Source of the DNA: Planctomycetota bacterium
GTDB lineage: Bacteria; Planctomycetota; Planctomycetia; Pirellulales; UBA1268
Length of the DNA stretch: 38,106 nucleotides
Assembly: GCA_016872555.1 (NCBI GenBank)
Contig: VGZO01000042.1
Location: 1 to 38,106 of the forward strand
Reading direction: 5' to 3'
Each line of letters begins with the position of its first letter. Within the stretch, counting starts at the first letter, position 1. Of this stretch, positions 26,138 through 34,495 are shown one piece after another. The notes under the pieces were generated by a model. It was not told where the DNA came from, searched no databases, and worked only from the letters and a program-made list of their open reading frames with translations. The translations under genes were made by a program, and so were the position numbers.

Positions 26138-26182
26138 GGCCGCGCCATCACCACAACCCGGATAGTGTTGCGTGGCGCGGCC
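26138..26182. repeat. 10-bp inverted repeat between the propeller and second dihaem-cytochrome genes
   Basis: GGCCGCGCCA (26138-26147) is perfectly complementary to TGGCGCGGCC (26173-26182), 25 bases apart. It lies 47 bases ahead of the cytochrome start and 77 bases from the propeller start. There is no T-run. A similar repeat (12 bp, 23 bases apart) lies upstream of the first cytochrome gene, but the arm sequences differ. A regulatory site or leader hairpin is possible. Confidence 0.4.
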
Positions 26183-26229
26183 GGCCGTGTGAAATTCTTG
26201 CGGGGAACGGCAGGCCCCGGGAGGTGACG

Positions 26230-28779
26230 ATGGCAGGCGCACGAACCAGACACCGGCTCGGGATGGCCGCGATTGCCTTCGCGCTTGCGGCACCGCTCCC
26301 CGCGGCGGCGGGGCCGATCTCGTTCGACCGCGACATCCGCCCGATCCTCGCCGAGCACTGCTTCGCCTGCCACGGCCCCGATGCGGCCGCCCGGCAGGCC
26401 GACCTCCGGCTCGACACCGCCGCGGGGGCCACGGCGGCGCGCGACGGCCACCGGGCGATCGTCCCGGGGGACCAGGCCGCCAGCGCCCTGGTCGCCCGGA
26501 TCGGCAGTACCGACCCCGATCTCGTCATGCCGCCGCCGGAGACGAACAAGCCCTTGTCGGCGGCGCACCGCGACCTGCTCGTGCAGTGGATCGCATCGGG
26601 GGCGGCCTACGAGGAGCACTGGGCGTGGCGGCCGCTCGGGCGCCCGGCCGTGCCCGCGGCCGGCCATCCGGTCGACGCGTTCATCGACGCCGAGCTGGCC
26701 CGCGCCGGGGTCGAGGGGCTCCCCGAGGCCGACCGGGCGACGCTCATCCGCCGCTTGTCGTTCGACCTCACGGGCCTCCCGCCAGAGCCCGAGGAGGTCG
26801 ATGCGTTCGTCGCCGACACCGCGCCCGCGGCCTGGGAGCGGCTCGTCGATCGGCTCCTCGCCAGCCCGCACCACGCCGAGCGGCTGGCCGTCTGGTGGCT
26901 CGATCTGGTGCGCTACGCCGACAGCGTCGGCTACCACGGCGACCAGCCGATCACGATGTGGCCCTACCGCGACTGGGTGATCCTCGCGTTTCGCGACAAC
27001 ATGCCGTTCGACCGGTTCACGCGCGAGCAGCTTGCCGGAGACCTGCTCCCCGGAGCGACACGGGCGCAGACGATCGCCGCCGCCTACAACCGGCTCAACA
27101 TGATGAGCGCCGAGGGGGGCGGGCAGGACAAGGAGTACCACGCCAAATACGCCGCCGACCGCGTCCGGGCGACCGCCGGCGCCTGGCTCGGGGCCACGCT
27201 CGGCTGCGCCGAGTGCCACGACCACAAGTTCGACCCGTTCACGACGCGCGACTTTTATTCGTTCGCGGCGTTCTTCGCCGACGTCGCCGAACGGGGGATC
27301 TACCACGGCGCCAACGCCGACGGCTCGTGGGGGGAGATGATCCGGCTCCCCACGCCGGCCCAGGCGGCGCGGCAGCGCGAGCTGGAAGCCCTCGTGGCCC
27401 GCGCCCGGGAGCGTCTCGCCGTCGACACGCCCGCGCTCGAGGCCGAGCGCGCGGCCTGGATCGCCGCCGAGACGGCGCGGCTCGCGGCCCCGCCCGACCC
27501 CGCTGCCAAGGCGGCGAAGCTCCCCGACGGCGTCGAACAGGCGCTGCGGACCGCCGCCGGCGAGAGGTCGGCCGAGCAGGCGAAGCTGCTGGCCGACCAC
27601 CATCGCACGATCGCCGCGGCCACCGCTCCGCTCCGCGCCGAGCTGTCGCGCCTCGAAGAGGATCTCAAGGCGATCGTCGCCGCCCAGCCGCGGATGCCGG
27701 TGACGGTCGCCGTCGCGCCGCGCACGGTGCGCGTCCTCCCCCGCGGCAATTGGATGGACGACTCGGGGCCCGAGGTCGTCCCCGCCACCCCGGCGTTTCT
27801 TTCGGCGCGGGGCGGCGACCCGGCGCGGCGCCTGTCGCGGGCCGATCTGGCCGACTGGCTCACCGGCCGCGACAACCCGGTCGTGCCGCGCGTGCTCGCC
27901 AACCGGCTGTGGGCGATCGGCTTCGGCCAGGGGCTGTCGCGCCGGCTCGACGACCATGGCGCCCAGGGGGAGGCGCCGAGCCATCCGGAGCTGCTCGACT
28001 GGTTGGCCTGCGAGCTGCGCGACGGCGGCGCCGGGGCGGGCGCATGGGACATCCGCCACCTCCTGCGGCTGCTCGTCACGTCGCGCGCCTACCGCCGGCA
28101 GGCGGCGGCCGGGGAAGGCCGCGATCCCGACAACCGGCTCCTCGCCCGGCAGTCGCGCTACCGGATCGACGCCGAGATGGTCCGCGACACGGCGCTGGCC
28201 GCCGCCGGGCTGCTCGTGCGCGACGTCGGTGGCCCGAGCGTGAAGCCCTACCAGCCGGAGGGCTACTGGGATTACCTCAACTTCCCGCGCCGCACCTGGC
28301 AGGCCGATTCCGGCGAGCCTGCGTGGCGGCGCGGGATGTATGTCCACTGGCAGCGGCAATACCTCCATCCGGCGCTGCAGGTCTTCGACGCGCCGAGCCG
28401 CGAGGAGTGCACGGCGCGGCGGCCGCGGACGAGCACGCCGCTGCAGGCGCTGGTGCTGCTCAACGACCCGGCGCTGGTCGAGGTGGCGCGGGCGCTGGCC
28501 GCGCGGGCGCTGGCCGCGGCCGACGCGCCGGCCGACCGGGCGGCGTTCATCCTCCGCCGTGCCCTCGGCCGCCGCCCCGAAGCCGCCGAGGTGGCGGTGC
28601 TCGTCGGCCTCGCCGAGCGCCACCGCGCGGCGCTCGAGACCGACCCCGAAGCGGCGGCGCGCCTCCTCGGCGTGGGCACGCTGCCCGCCCCCGCCGGCAC
28701 CGATCCGGTGGCGCTCGCCGCCTGGACAAGCTGCGCGCGCGCCGCCCTCAACCTCCACGAGACCTACACGCGGCCATGA
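26230..28779 (+). CDS. Dihaem PSCyt1-DUF1549-DUF1553 protein (second copy)
   Basis: An 849-residue exported protein of the same family as the 14035-17592 gene, without the F5/8-type region. A signal peptide covers about residues 1-28 (ALAAPLPAAAGP). PSCyt1: haem motif CFACH (44-48) and VMPPPETNK as possible Met ligand. DUF1549: VRYADSVGYHGDQ and a second haem motif, CAECH (326-330). An Ala/Glu-rich helical segment lies at about 375-490, then DUF1553 (VLANRLWAIGFGQGLSRR; RRPRTSTPLQALVLLNDPAL). The ATG at 26230 has GGGAGG five bases upstream. It overlaps the next DUF1501 gene by ATGA, indicating translational coupling. Its likely role is periplasmic electron transfer linked to a DUF1501 partner; the substrate is unknown. 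Confidence 0.93.
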   Translation: MAGARTRHRLGMAAIAFALAAPLPAAAGPISFDRDIRPILAEHCFACHGPDAAARQADLRLDTAAGATAARDGHRAIVPGDQAASALVARIGSTDPDLVMPPPETNKPLSAAHRDLLVQWIASGAAYEEHWAWRPLGRPAVPAAGHPVDAFIDAELARAGVEGLPEADRATLIRRLSFDLTGLPPEPEEVDAFVADTAPAAWERLVDRLLASPHHAERLAVWWLDLVRYADSVGYHGDQPITMWPYRDWVILAFRDNMPFDRFTREQLAGDLLPGATRAQTIAAAYNRLNMMSAEGGGQDKEYHAKYAADRVRATAGAWLGATLGCAECHDHKFDPFTTRDFYSFAAFFADVAERGIYHGANADGSWGEMIRLPTPAQAARQRELEALVARARERLAVDTPALEAERAAWIAAETARLAAPPDPAAKAAKLPDGVEQALRTAAGERSAEQAKLLADHHRTIAAATAPLRAELSRLEEDLKAIVAAQPRMPVTVAVAPRTVRVLPRGNWMDDSGPEVVPATPAFLSARGGDPARRLSRADLADWLTGRDNPVVPRVLANRLWAIGFGQGLSRRLDDHGAQGEAPSHPELLDWLACELRDGGAGAGAWDIRHLLRLLVTSRAYRRQAAAGEGRDPDNRLLARQSRYRIDAEMVRDTALAAAGLLVRDVGGPSVKPYQPEGYWDYLNFPRRTWQADSGEPAWRRGMYVHWQRQYLHPALQVFDAPSREECTARRPRTSTPLQALVLLNDPALVEVARALAARALAAADAPADRAAFILRRALGRRPEAAEVAVLVGLAERHRAALETDPEAAARLLGVGTLPAPAGTDPVALAAWTSCARAALNLHETYTRP

Positions 28780-30209
28780 CCATGCCCCACCCCGTCGTGC
28801 TGGCGCCGGCGCTTGCCCGGCGCGGATTCCTCTCGCACGCCTCAGGCCTCGGGGGGATCGCCCTGGCGTCGCTCCTCGGCCGCGCCGCCGCCGCCGCGCC
28901 GCTGGCCGGCACGTGGCCCGGGATCGTGCGCCCGCTGCACCTTCCCGCGCGGGCGAAGCGCGTGATCTGGCTCTACATGGCCGGCGGGATGACCCACCTC
29001 GACACGTTCGACCACAAGCCGAAGCTCGCGGCGATGGACGGCCAGCCGATGCCGGAGAGCTTCACCAAGGGGCAGCAGATCGCGCAGCTCCAGGGGCAGG
29101 CGCTGCGCTGCCTGGCGCCGCAGCATCCCTTCGCGCGCGCCGGCGCGAGCGGCCAGGAGATCGCCACGATCTTCCCCGAGATCGCCGCCCGGATCGCCGA
29201 CCGGATCGCGATCGTCAGGAGCCTCCACACCGAGGCGATCAACCACGATCCGGCCCACACCTTCATGAACACCGGCTCGATGATCTCCGGCCGGCCGTCG
29301 GCGGGGAGCTGGTTGTGGTACGGCCTGGGGAGCGACGCGGCCGACCTCCCCGGGTTCGTCGTCATGGTGAGCACGGGGCGGTTCGGCCAGAGCCAGCCGA
29401 TCGCCAGCCGGCAGTGGCATTCGGGGCTGCTCCCGAGCCGGTTCCAGGGAGTGGAGTTCCGCTCCAAGGGGGATCCGGTGCTGTATGTCGGCCGTCCCGC
29501 CGGGGTCACGCCCGACCGCCAGCGCGACGTCGTCGACGCCGTCGCCCGCCTCGACCGGCTGCGCGGCGACGTCGTCGACGATCCGGAGATCGCCGCACGC
29601 CTCGCGCAGTACGAGCTCGCTTTCCGGATGCAGGCCAGCGTGCCGGAGCTGGTCGATCTGGCCGACGAGCCGGCGAGCACGTTCGAGCTCTACGGCACCA
29701 AGGGGGGCGACGGGTCGTTTGCCGCCAATTGCCTGCTCGCGAGGCGGCTTGCCGAGCGCGGCGTGCGCTTCATCCAGCTCTACCACCGCGACTGGGACCA
29801 CCACGGCAGCGTGCGCGACCATGTCAAGGGGACGGCCGCCGAGGTCGACCGCGGCGCGGCGGCGCTGGTCGAGGATCTCGCCCGGCGCGGGATGCTCGAC
29901 GAGACGCTGGTCGTGTTCGGCACCGAGTTCGGGCGCACGCCGATGGCCCAGGGCAACGGCCGCGACCACCACATGAAGGCGTTCTCGATCTGGCTGGCCG
30001 GTGGCGGGATCAAGGGGGGGATCACCCATGGCGCCACCGACGACCTCGGCTACGGCGTGGTGGAAAACCCGGTCACCGTCCACGACCTCCACGCGACGCT
30101 GCTCCACCTCCTCGGGATCGACCACACGCGCCTCACGATCCCCGCCCAGGGGCGCGACTTCCGCCTCACCGACGTCCACGGCCGCGTCGTCCACGAGCTC
30201 GTCGCCTGA
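28776..30209 (+). CDS. DUF1501 family exported protein (second copy)
   Basis: A 477-residue DUF1501 protein, homologous in layout to the 17622-19061 gene. The N-terminus carries a Tat-like motif, LARRGFLSHASGLGG, followed by a hydrophobic stretch. Matching blocks: YMAGGMTHLDTFDHKP, IVRSLHTEAINHDPAHTF, GRPSAGSWLWYGLGSDAADL, LAFRMQASVPELVDL, VVFGTEFGRTP, the terminal FRLTDVHGRVVHELVA. ATG at 28776 overlaps the TGA of the dihaem cytochrome (ATGA), so the two are translated together. Compared with the first copy it keeps an extra HMKAFSIWLAGGG segment in the position of CYSLWLCGGG. Enzymatic role not established for the family. Confidence 0.93.
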   Translation: MTMPHPVVLAPALARRGFLSHASGLGGIALASLLGRAAAAAPLAGTWPGIVRPLHLPARAKRVIWLYMAGGMTHLDTFDHKPKLAAMDGQPMPESFTKGQQIAQLQGQALRCLAPQHPFARAGASGQEIATIFPEIAARIADRIAIVRSLHTEAINHDPAHTFMNTGSMISGRPSAGSWLWYGLGSDAADLPGFVVMVSTGRFGQSQPIASRQWHSGLLPSRFQGVEFRSKGDPVLYVGRPAGVTPDRQRDVVDAVARLDRLRGDVVDDPEIAARLAQYELAFRMQASVPELVDLADEPASTFELYGTKGGDGSFAANCLLARRLAERGVRFIQLYHRDWDHHGSVRDHVKGTAAEVDRGAAALVEDLARRGMLDETLVVFGTEFGRTPMAQGNGRDHHMKAFSIWLAGGGIKGGITHGATDDLGYGVVENPVTVHDLHATLLHLLGIDHTRLTIPAQGRDFRLTDVHGRVVHELVA

Positions 30210-30216
30210 GCGGAGG

Positions 30217-30237
30217 CCACGCCCGGACCGGGGGTGG
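30217..30237 (+). terminator. G+C-rich hairpin after the second DUF1501 gene
   Basis: CCACGCCCGG (30217-30226) can pair with CCGGGGGTGG (30228-30237) with one mismatch in ten. It starts seven bases after the DUF1501 stop at 30209. No T-run follows, so it is at best a non-canonical terminator or a transcript-end hairpin. The photolyase start lies 27 bases further on. Confidence 0.25.
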
Positions 30238-30264
30238 TGTAGGCTGTCGCCGCGAGGCACTCCC

Positions 30265-31725
30265 ATGGCCGTCACAATCGTCTGGTTCCGCCGCGACCTG
30301 CGCCTCGACGACAACCCGGCGCTGGCCAGCGCCGCGGCCCGCGGCGCCGTCGTGCCGCTCTATGTCCACGCCCCCGAGGAGGAGGCGCCCTGGGAGCCCG
30401 GCGGGGCGTCGCGGTGGTGGCTCCACGGGTCGCTCGGCAGCCTCTCCGGCGCGCTTGCCAAGGCCGGGGTGGCGCTCGTCGTGCGGCGCGGGCCGTCGGC
30501 GAAGGCCCTCCGCGAGGTGGCGCAGGCCACCGGCGCCACGCACGTCGCCTGGAACCGCGTCCGTGAGCCGGCGCTCGTGGCCCGCGACACCACGATCAAG
30601 AAGGAGCTCGCTGCCGCCGGCCTCGAGGTCGAGAGCTTCAACGGCACGCTGCTCCACGAGCCGACGCACGTGGCGACGAAAGAGGGGCGGCCCTACCAGG
30701 TGTTCACGCCGTTCTGGCGGGCACTGTTGTCGCGCGACGAGCCCGATCTGCCGCGTGGCGCGCCGCGGAAGCTGACGGCCGTCGCCAACGCCGCCGCACT
30801 CGACAGCGCGCCTGTCGACTCGCTGGGGCTACTGCCAAAGATCGACTGGGCCGGCACGATGCGCACGACCTGGTCGCCCGGCGAGGCGGCGGCGCGAAAG
30901 CGGCTCGATCGGTTCCTCGACCGCGGCCTGGCCGGCTACGGCACCGAGCGCGACCGCCCCGACCACGACGGCACGAGCGCCCTGAGCCCGCACCTCCACT
31001 TCGGCGAGATCTCGCCGCGGCGGATCTGGCACGCGGTCCGCGACGCGGTGGGGGGCAAACCGGCGGCGAAGATCACCGGCAGCCCCGAGGTCTATCTCCG
31101 CGAGCTGGGCTGGCGCGAGTTCGCCTCCCACCTGCTCCACCACTTCCCGCACACCCCAGACGCGCCGCTGCGGCAGCAGTACGCTGCCTTCCCCTGGGTC
31201 GACGATCCGGTGGGGCTCGAGGCCTGGCAGCGCGGCCGGACCGGGTTTCCGATCGTCGACGCCGGGATGCGGCAGTTGTGGGCCACCGGCTGGATGCACA
31301 ACCGCGTGCGGATGATCGTCGCGAGCTTTCTCGTCAAGGACCTGCGGATCTCCTGGCTCGAGGGGGCACGCTGGTTTCACGACACGCTCCTCGACGCCGA
31401 CCTCGCCGCCAACACGCTCGGCTGGCAATGGGCCGCCGGCTGCGGCGCCGACGCCGCCCCTTATTTCCGGATCTTCAATCCGACGAGCCAAGGGGAGAAG
31501 TTCGACCCCGACGGCGCCTACGTGCGGAAATGGGTGCCGGAGTTGGGCCGGCTCGACGCCGACGTGATCCACGAACCGGCGGCGGCCAAGCCGCTCGAGC
31601 GCAACGGCCTCGTCCTCGGCCGCGACTACCCCGAGCCGATCGTCGACCACGCCGAGGCGCGGAAACTGGCGCTGGCGGCGCTGGCGAAGGTGTCGGCGAA
31701 CGCCTCCTCGACACGCTCGGCCTGA
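30265..31725 (+). CDS. phrB: Deoxyribodipyrimidine photolyase
   Basis: A 486-residue FAD-dependent DNA repair enzyme of the cryptochrome/photolyase family that splits cyclobutane pyrimidine dimers with light. The N-terminal antenna-binding domain begins VTIVWFRRDLRLDDNPAL. The C-terminal FAD domain shows GTSALSPHLHFGEISPRRIW, the LRELGWREFASHLLHHFP helix, GRTGFPIVDAGMRQLWATGW, MHNRVRMIVASFLVKDL and the AANTLGWQWAAGCGADAAPY FAD/substrate region, all typical of class I CPD photolyases. The ATG at 30265 fits the family start. It follows the DUF1501 gene by 55 bases, and a tiny open frame starts two bases after its stop. It is unlikely to be functionally linked to its left neighbours. Confidence 0.95.
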   Translation: MAVTIVWFRRDLRLDDNPALASAAARGAVVPLYVHAPEEEAPWEPGGASRWWLHGSLGSLSGALAKAGVALVVRRGPSAKALREVAQATGATHVAWNRVREPALVARDTTIKKELAAAGLEVESFNGTLLHEPTHVATKEGRPYQVFTPFWRALLSRDEPDLPRGAPRKLTAVANAAALDSAPVDSLGLLPKIDWAGTMRTTWSPGEAAARKRLDRFLDRGLAGYGTERDRPDHDGTSALSPHLHFGEISPRRIWHAVRDAVGGKPAAKITGSPEVYLRELGWREFASHLLHHFPHTPDAPLRQQYAAFPWVDDPVGLEAWQRGRTGFPIVDAGMRQLWATGWMHNRVRMIVASFLVKDLRISWLEGARWFHDTLLDADLAANTLGWQWAAGCGADAAPYFRIFNPTSQGEKFDPDGAYVRKWVPELGRLDADVIHEPAAAKPLERNGLVLGRDYPEPIVDHAEARKLALAALAKVSANASSTRSA

Positions 31726-31727
31726 AT

Positions 31728-31844
31728 GTGGTGGAACGCTGGGTGGTGACACCGTCCGGAGGGGAGAGCCAGGCGACGGCGAAAGTGGTCCCGTTCACCG
31801 CGATCTGGGACGAGCTCGACCGCGTGGAGCCGTCGCTCCAGTGA
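31728..31844 (+). CDS. Tiny possible reading frame after the photolyase
   Basis: A 38-residue frame from GTG at 31728 to TGA at 31844, beginning two bases after the photolyase stop. It reads VVERWVVTPSGGESQATAKV then VVPF-type and acidic segments (TAIWDELDRVEP). The composition looks more protein-like than a random frame, but there is no ribosome binding site, so expression would need re-initiation after the photolyase. It could also be the 3-prime remnant of a decayed gene. I do not recognise it. Confidence 0.25.
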   Translation: MVERWVVTPSGGESQATAKVVPFTAIWDELDRVEPSLQ

Positions 31845-31964
31845 ATGCCCACCGATCGCGGTGCGCGGCCGCCGACGCGGCCAGAAAAGGCGCATCCAGG
31901 AAGTTCATGGGCAAAACGCTGCTGGCCGACGCTGGCTGTCGTGACCGGCCCTTTCGGTCCCGTG

Positions 31965-32906
31965 CTACTGCCGCTTCTCGACCTCGGCCAAGCGCGTCCG
32001 CACCTTGTCGACGACGATCTTCCGCTGCTGGTCGTCCCCCACTTTGTCGGCCGCCTTGTCGGCCTCGCCGAGGAGGGCGAGGGCGGTCTTCGTGTCGCCG
32101 GCGGCGACGGCGGCGTTGGCCACGGCGAGCAGGGCATAGGCGCGGCTCTCGGCCCGTTCCACGCTCTTCGCCGCGGCGGCTGCCTCCTCGACGAGCTTGC
32201 CGGCCTCGTCCTTCTGGCCGCTCCGGGCGCGGACGTCGGCCGCGGCCGCGAGGGCCTCCGCCTTGGCCCGCGCCTCGCCGACCCCACGGGCGCTCTCCTC
32301 CAACCGGCCGACCATGTCGGCGGCGGCGTCGGCGATGCCGGCGCGCGTGTAGCCGAGCGCCACGGCCGCCAGCGCCTCGGCGCGGAACCGGTCGTCGGCG
32401 GCATCGGCCGCGGTGGTTGCCTTGCCGAGGAGATCGCGGGCCAGCGCCGCATCTCCCCCCGCATCCTTGTCGCCGGCGATTCCCCCCGCTCCGGCGAGCG
32501 CTTGGGCGCGGCGGACGGGGTCTTCGATCGCCGCGCCGCGCGTGCCCGCCAGCGCCGCCGCCTCGCGGGCCTTCTTCTTGTCGCCCACCTCGCCGAGCGC
32601 TGCAGCGACGTCGACGAGCCGGGGGGCGAAGATCGCCGCGTCGCCGTCGGCCTTGAGGCGGTCGAAGGCGCGGTTGGCGGTGTCGCGGGCGCCCGACAGA
32701 TCGCCCACCGACAACTGCTGCCGGGCGATTTTCACCAGGGCCGCCGCCTGCTTTTCGGGAGTCGCCTCCTTCTCGGCGCGCTCGAGGCGCTGCGCGATCG
32801 AAAGCGTGCCCCCCTTCTTCGCCGGTTTCGTGCCGCAGCCGACGGCAGCCAAGGCCGCCGCGAGCGCGAGGAACAGGGCATTCGACCGATGGCGGCGCGC
32901 GGGCAT
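31965..32906 (-). CDS. Repeat-containing lipoprotein, TPR-like
   Basis: A 313-residue predicted lipoprotein with signal LFLALAAALAAVGCG (Cys24 lipobox). The mature part is an all-helical, alanine-rich array of TPR-like helix pairs (AAALVKIARQQLSVGDLSGA, AEALAAVALGYTRAGIADAA, AYALLAVANAAVAAGDTKTA, ALALLGEADKAADKVGD). It has no enzymatic motifs and probably serves as an envelope-side interaction scaffold. The ATG at 32906 has GAGGA about ten bases upstream; the open frame continues upstream into the aminotransferase but that part is not coding. It lies 41 bases downstream of an aminotransferase gene on the same strand, so co-transcription is likely though the functional link is obscure. Confidence 0.8.
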   Translation of the reverse strand: MPARRHRSNALFLALAAALAAVGCGTKPAKKGGTLSIAQRLERAEKEATPEKQAAALVKIARQQLSVGDLSGARDTANRAFDRLKADGDAAIFAPRLVDVAAALGEVGDKKKAREAAALAGTRGAAIEDPVRRAQALAGAGGIAGDKDAGGDAALARDLLGKATTAADAADDRFRAEALAAVALGYTRAGIADAAADMVGRLEESARGVGEARAKAEALAAAADVRARSGQKDEAGKLVEEAAAAAKSVERAESRAYALLAVANAAVAAGDTKTALALLGEADKAADKVGDDQQRKIVVDKVRTRLAEVEKRQ

Positions 32907-32947
32907 GGCGGCGGGATCCTCGGGCGTTCGGGAAGGGATGGAAAGTT

Positions 32948-34198
32948 TCAGAACCGCAGCCGCGCCCGGGCGAGCCGGTCGCGCGTCTCGGCCATCAGCT
33001 CGTCTTCCGCGGCTGCGTCGGCGGCCTCGTAGGTGACCGAGAAGCGGAGGTGGGCGCCGCAGTCGTCCCACGGGACGGTCGAGACCGACAGCTCGTGGAT
33101 CAGGAACTGGCTGGCGTCCTGGGCGGTGGCAAACGAGCGCTGGCCGGCGCCGACGGGGCTTTTTGTGTAGAGGAAGTAGGTGCCGCCGGGCATCCGGCAG
33201 TCGAAACCCACCTGGCGGAGGACGGCGACCAGCTTCTCGAGGCGCCGGCGGTACTTGGCTCTCACCGCCTGCGGGATCGCCGGGTCGGCCAGCGCCGTCA
33301 CCGCCGCCTTCTGGATCGCCATGAACTGGCCGGAGTCGCAGTTGTCCTTGATGTCGGCGAAGGCCCGGACGAGCCGCTCGTGACCGCACACCCACCCCAG
33401 GCGCCAGCCGATCATGTGGAACCCCTTCGACATCGAGTGGACCTCGACGCCGACCTCCTTGGCGCCATCGACAGAGAGGAACGAGAGCGGCTCGGCGTCG
33501 TAGGAGAGCATGATGTGCGCCGCATCCTGGACGACGACGATCCGGTGGCGGTGGGCGAACTCGACCACCCGGGAATAGAAGTCGCGCGTCGCCGCCCGGC
33601 CGGTCGGGCTGTTGGGATAGCAGAGGACGAGGAGCTTGGCCCGGGCGAGGACGTCGGCGGGGATGCCGTCGAAATCGGGGAAGAAGCCGTTTTCCGGCAG
33701 GAGCGGCAGACGGTGGACCGTGCCGCCGAACCAGCGCGTGGCGGTGCCGGCGACGGGGTAGCCGGGGACCGTCATCAGGGTGACGTCACCCGGGTCGATG
33801 AACGCCGCGGGGATCATCGACAGGGCGGTTTTCGAGCCGATGCAGTGGTTGACCTCGGTGACGGGGTCGAGGACGACGCCGAACTCGCGGGCCATGAAGG
33901 CCGCGGCCGCCTCCTTGTAGGCGGCGATGCCGTTGTCGGCGTAGCCGCGGTTCTCGGGGCGGTCGATCTCGCGGCGCATCGCCTCGCGGACCGCGGCGGG
34001 GGCCATCTCGTCATTCTCGCCGATCCCGAAATCGAGCATCCGGCGCTCCGGGTGGTCGGCCATCGCCTTTCGCTTGGCGCGCTTGATGAGCTCGAATTTG
34101 TAGATCTCGTTCCCTTTGCCGAACTGCGCGCCGCCGATCCGGGCGGCGAACCGGTCTTGGAACCAGGGGTCGGCGGCGGGGGCGGTGATCGTGGCCAT
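32948..34198 (-). CDS. Class I/II aminotransferase, LL-diaminopimelate aminotransferase type
   Basis: A 416-residue pyridoxal-phosphate aminotransferase. Class I/II signatures: FGIGENDEMAP, RGYADNGIAAYKEAAAAFM, VPGYPVAGTATRW, CYPNSPTGRAATRDF, VVVQDAAHIMLSYD, and the PLP-lysine region SMSKGFHMIGWRLGWVCG, with Lys258 as the Schiff-base lysine. A C-terminal arginine in HLRFSVTYEA probably binds the substrate carboxylate. The PENGFFPDF plus NSPTG combination is reminiscent of DapL (LL-diaminopimelate aminotransferase), which makes the peptidoglycan/lysine precursor in one step; this is an analogy from memory and an aspartate- or alanine-type activity is possible. The ATG at 34198 is used; a TATACT at 34266-34261 could be its -10 box. 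Confidence 0.85.
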   Translation of the reverse strand: MATITAPAADPWFQDRFAARIGGAQFGKGNEIYKFELIKRAKRKAMADHPERRMLDFGIGENDEMAPAAVREAMRREIDRPENRGYADNGIAAYKEAAAAFMAREFGVVLDPVTEVNHCIGSKTALSMIPAAFIDPGDVTLMTVPGYPVAGTATRWFGGTVHRLPLLPENGFFPDFDGIPADVLARAKLLVLCYPNSPTGRAATRDFYSRVVEFAHRHRIVVVQDAAHIMLSYDAEPLSFLSVDGAKEVGVEVHSMSKGFHMIGWRLGWVCGHERLVRAFADIKDNCDSGQFMAIQKAAVTALADPAIPQAVRAKYRRRLEKLVAVLRQVGFDCRMPGGTYFLYTKSPVGAGQRSFATAQDASQFLIHELSVSTVPWDDCGAHLRFSVTYEAADAAAEDELMAETRDRLARARLRF

Positions 34199-34260
34199 GC
34201 GTCGGGAAACACTCCGTGTCGGGCAGCGCGGCGCGCGAGAAGGCATCGCGAAAGTGGAAA

Positions 34261-34266
34261 AGTATA
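34261..34266 (-). promoter_or_regulatory. Candidate -10 box for the aminotransferase gene
   Basis: TATACT on the minus strand (five of six matches to TATAAT) lies 62 bases ahead of the aminotransferase start at 34198. No convincing -35 box is found 16-18 bases upstream. The gap 34199-34495 otherwise holds nothing that I can support as a gene. Confidence 0.3.
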
Positions 34267-34462
34267 CGGATCGCCCGCGCGGCGCCCGCCGTCACGGGCG
34301 TGTGGCACGGGGCCGACGACCACCGGGGGGCATCGTCAATGGCATCCCCAGACGAGGGGTTTGTGCGGTCGTCCTCACAAGGGGGGTGCGGGGGAAAAAG
34401 GGTTCCAACCCGCGGAGATTTGCCCTGATTGATTCCGCTGCGGCGCGGGGGTGGAGTGAGGA

Positions 34463-34490
34463 GATCGGTTTTCCCCGTCCACCACCGATC
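34463..34490 (+). repeat. 7-bp inverted repeat just before a 43-residue reading frame
   Basis: GATCGGT (34463-34469) pairs perfectly with ACCGATC (34484-34490) around a 14-base centre. It ends five bases before the ATG at 34496. As RNA it would hide the leader region of the small gene, so it could modulate translation, or be a protein-binding site in DNA. It is short and may be chance. Confidence 0.3.
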
Positions 34491-34495
34491 CCGCC

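Noticed and set aside
25927-28758. Minus-strand open frame of over 900 codons opposite the second dihaem cytochrome
   Set aside because: Arg/Ala/Gly-rich shadow without domains; spans the divergent promoter region, which a real gene would not be expected to do.
34400-34411. GGGTTCCAACCC, resembling a tRNA T-arm
   Set aside because: No matching acceptor stem, D-arm or anticodon arm upstream; probably a chance small hairpin.
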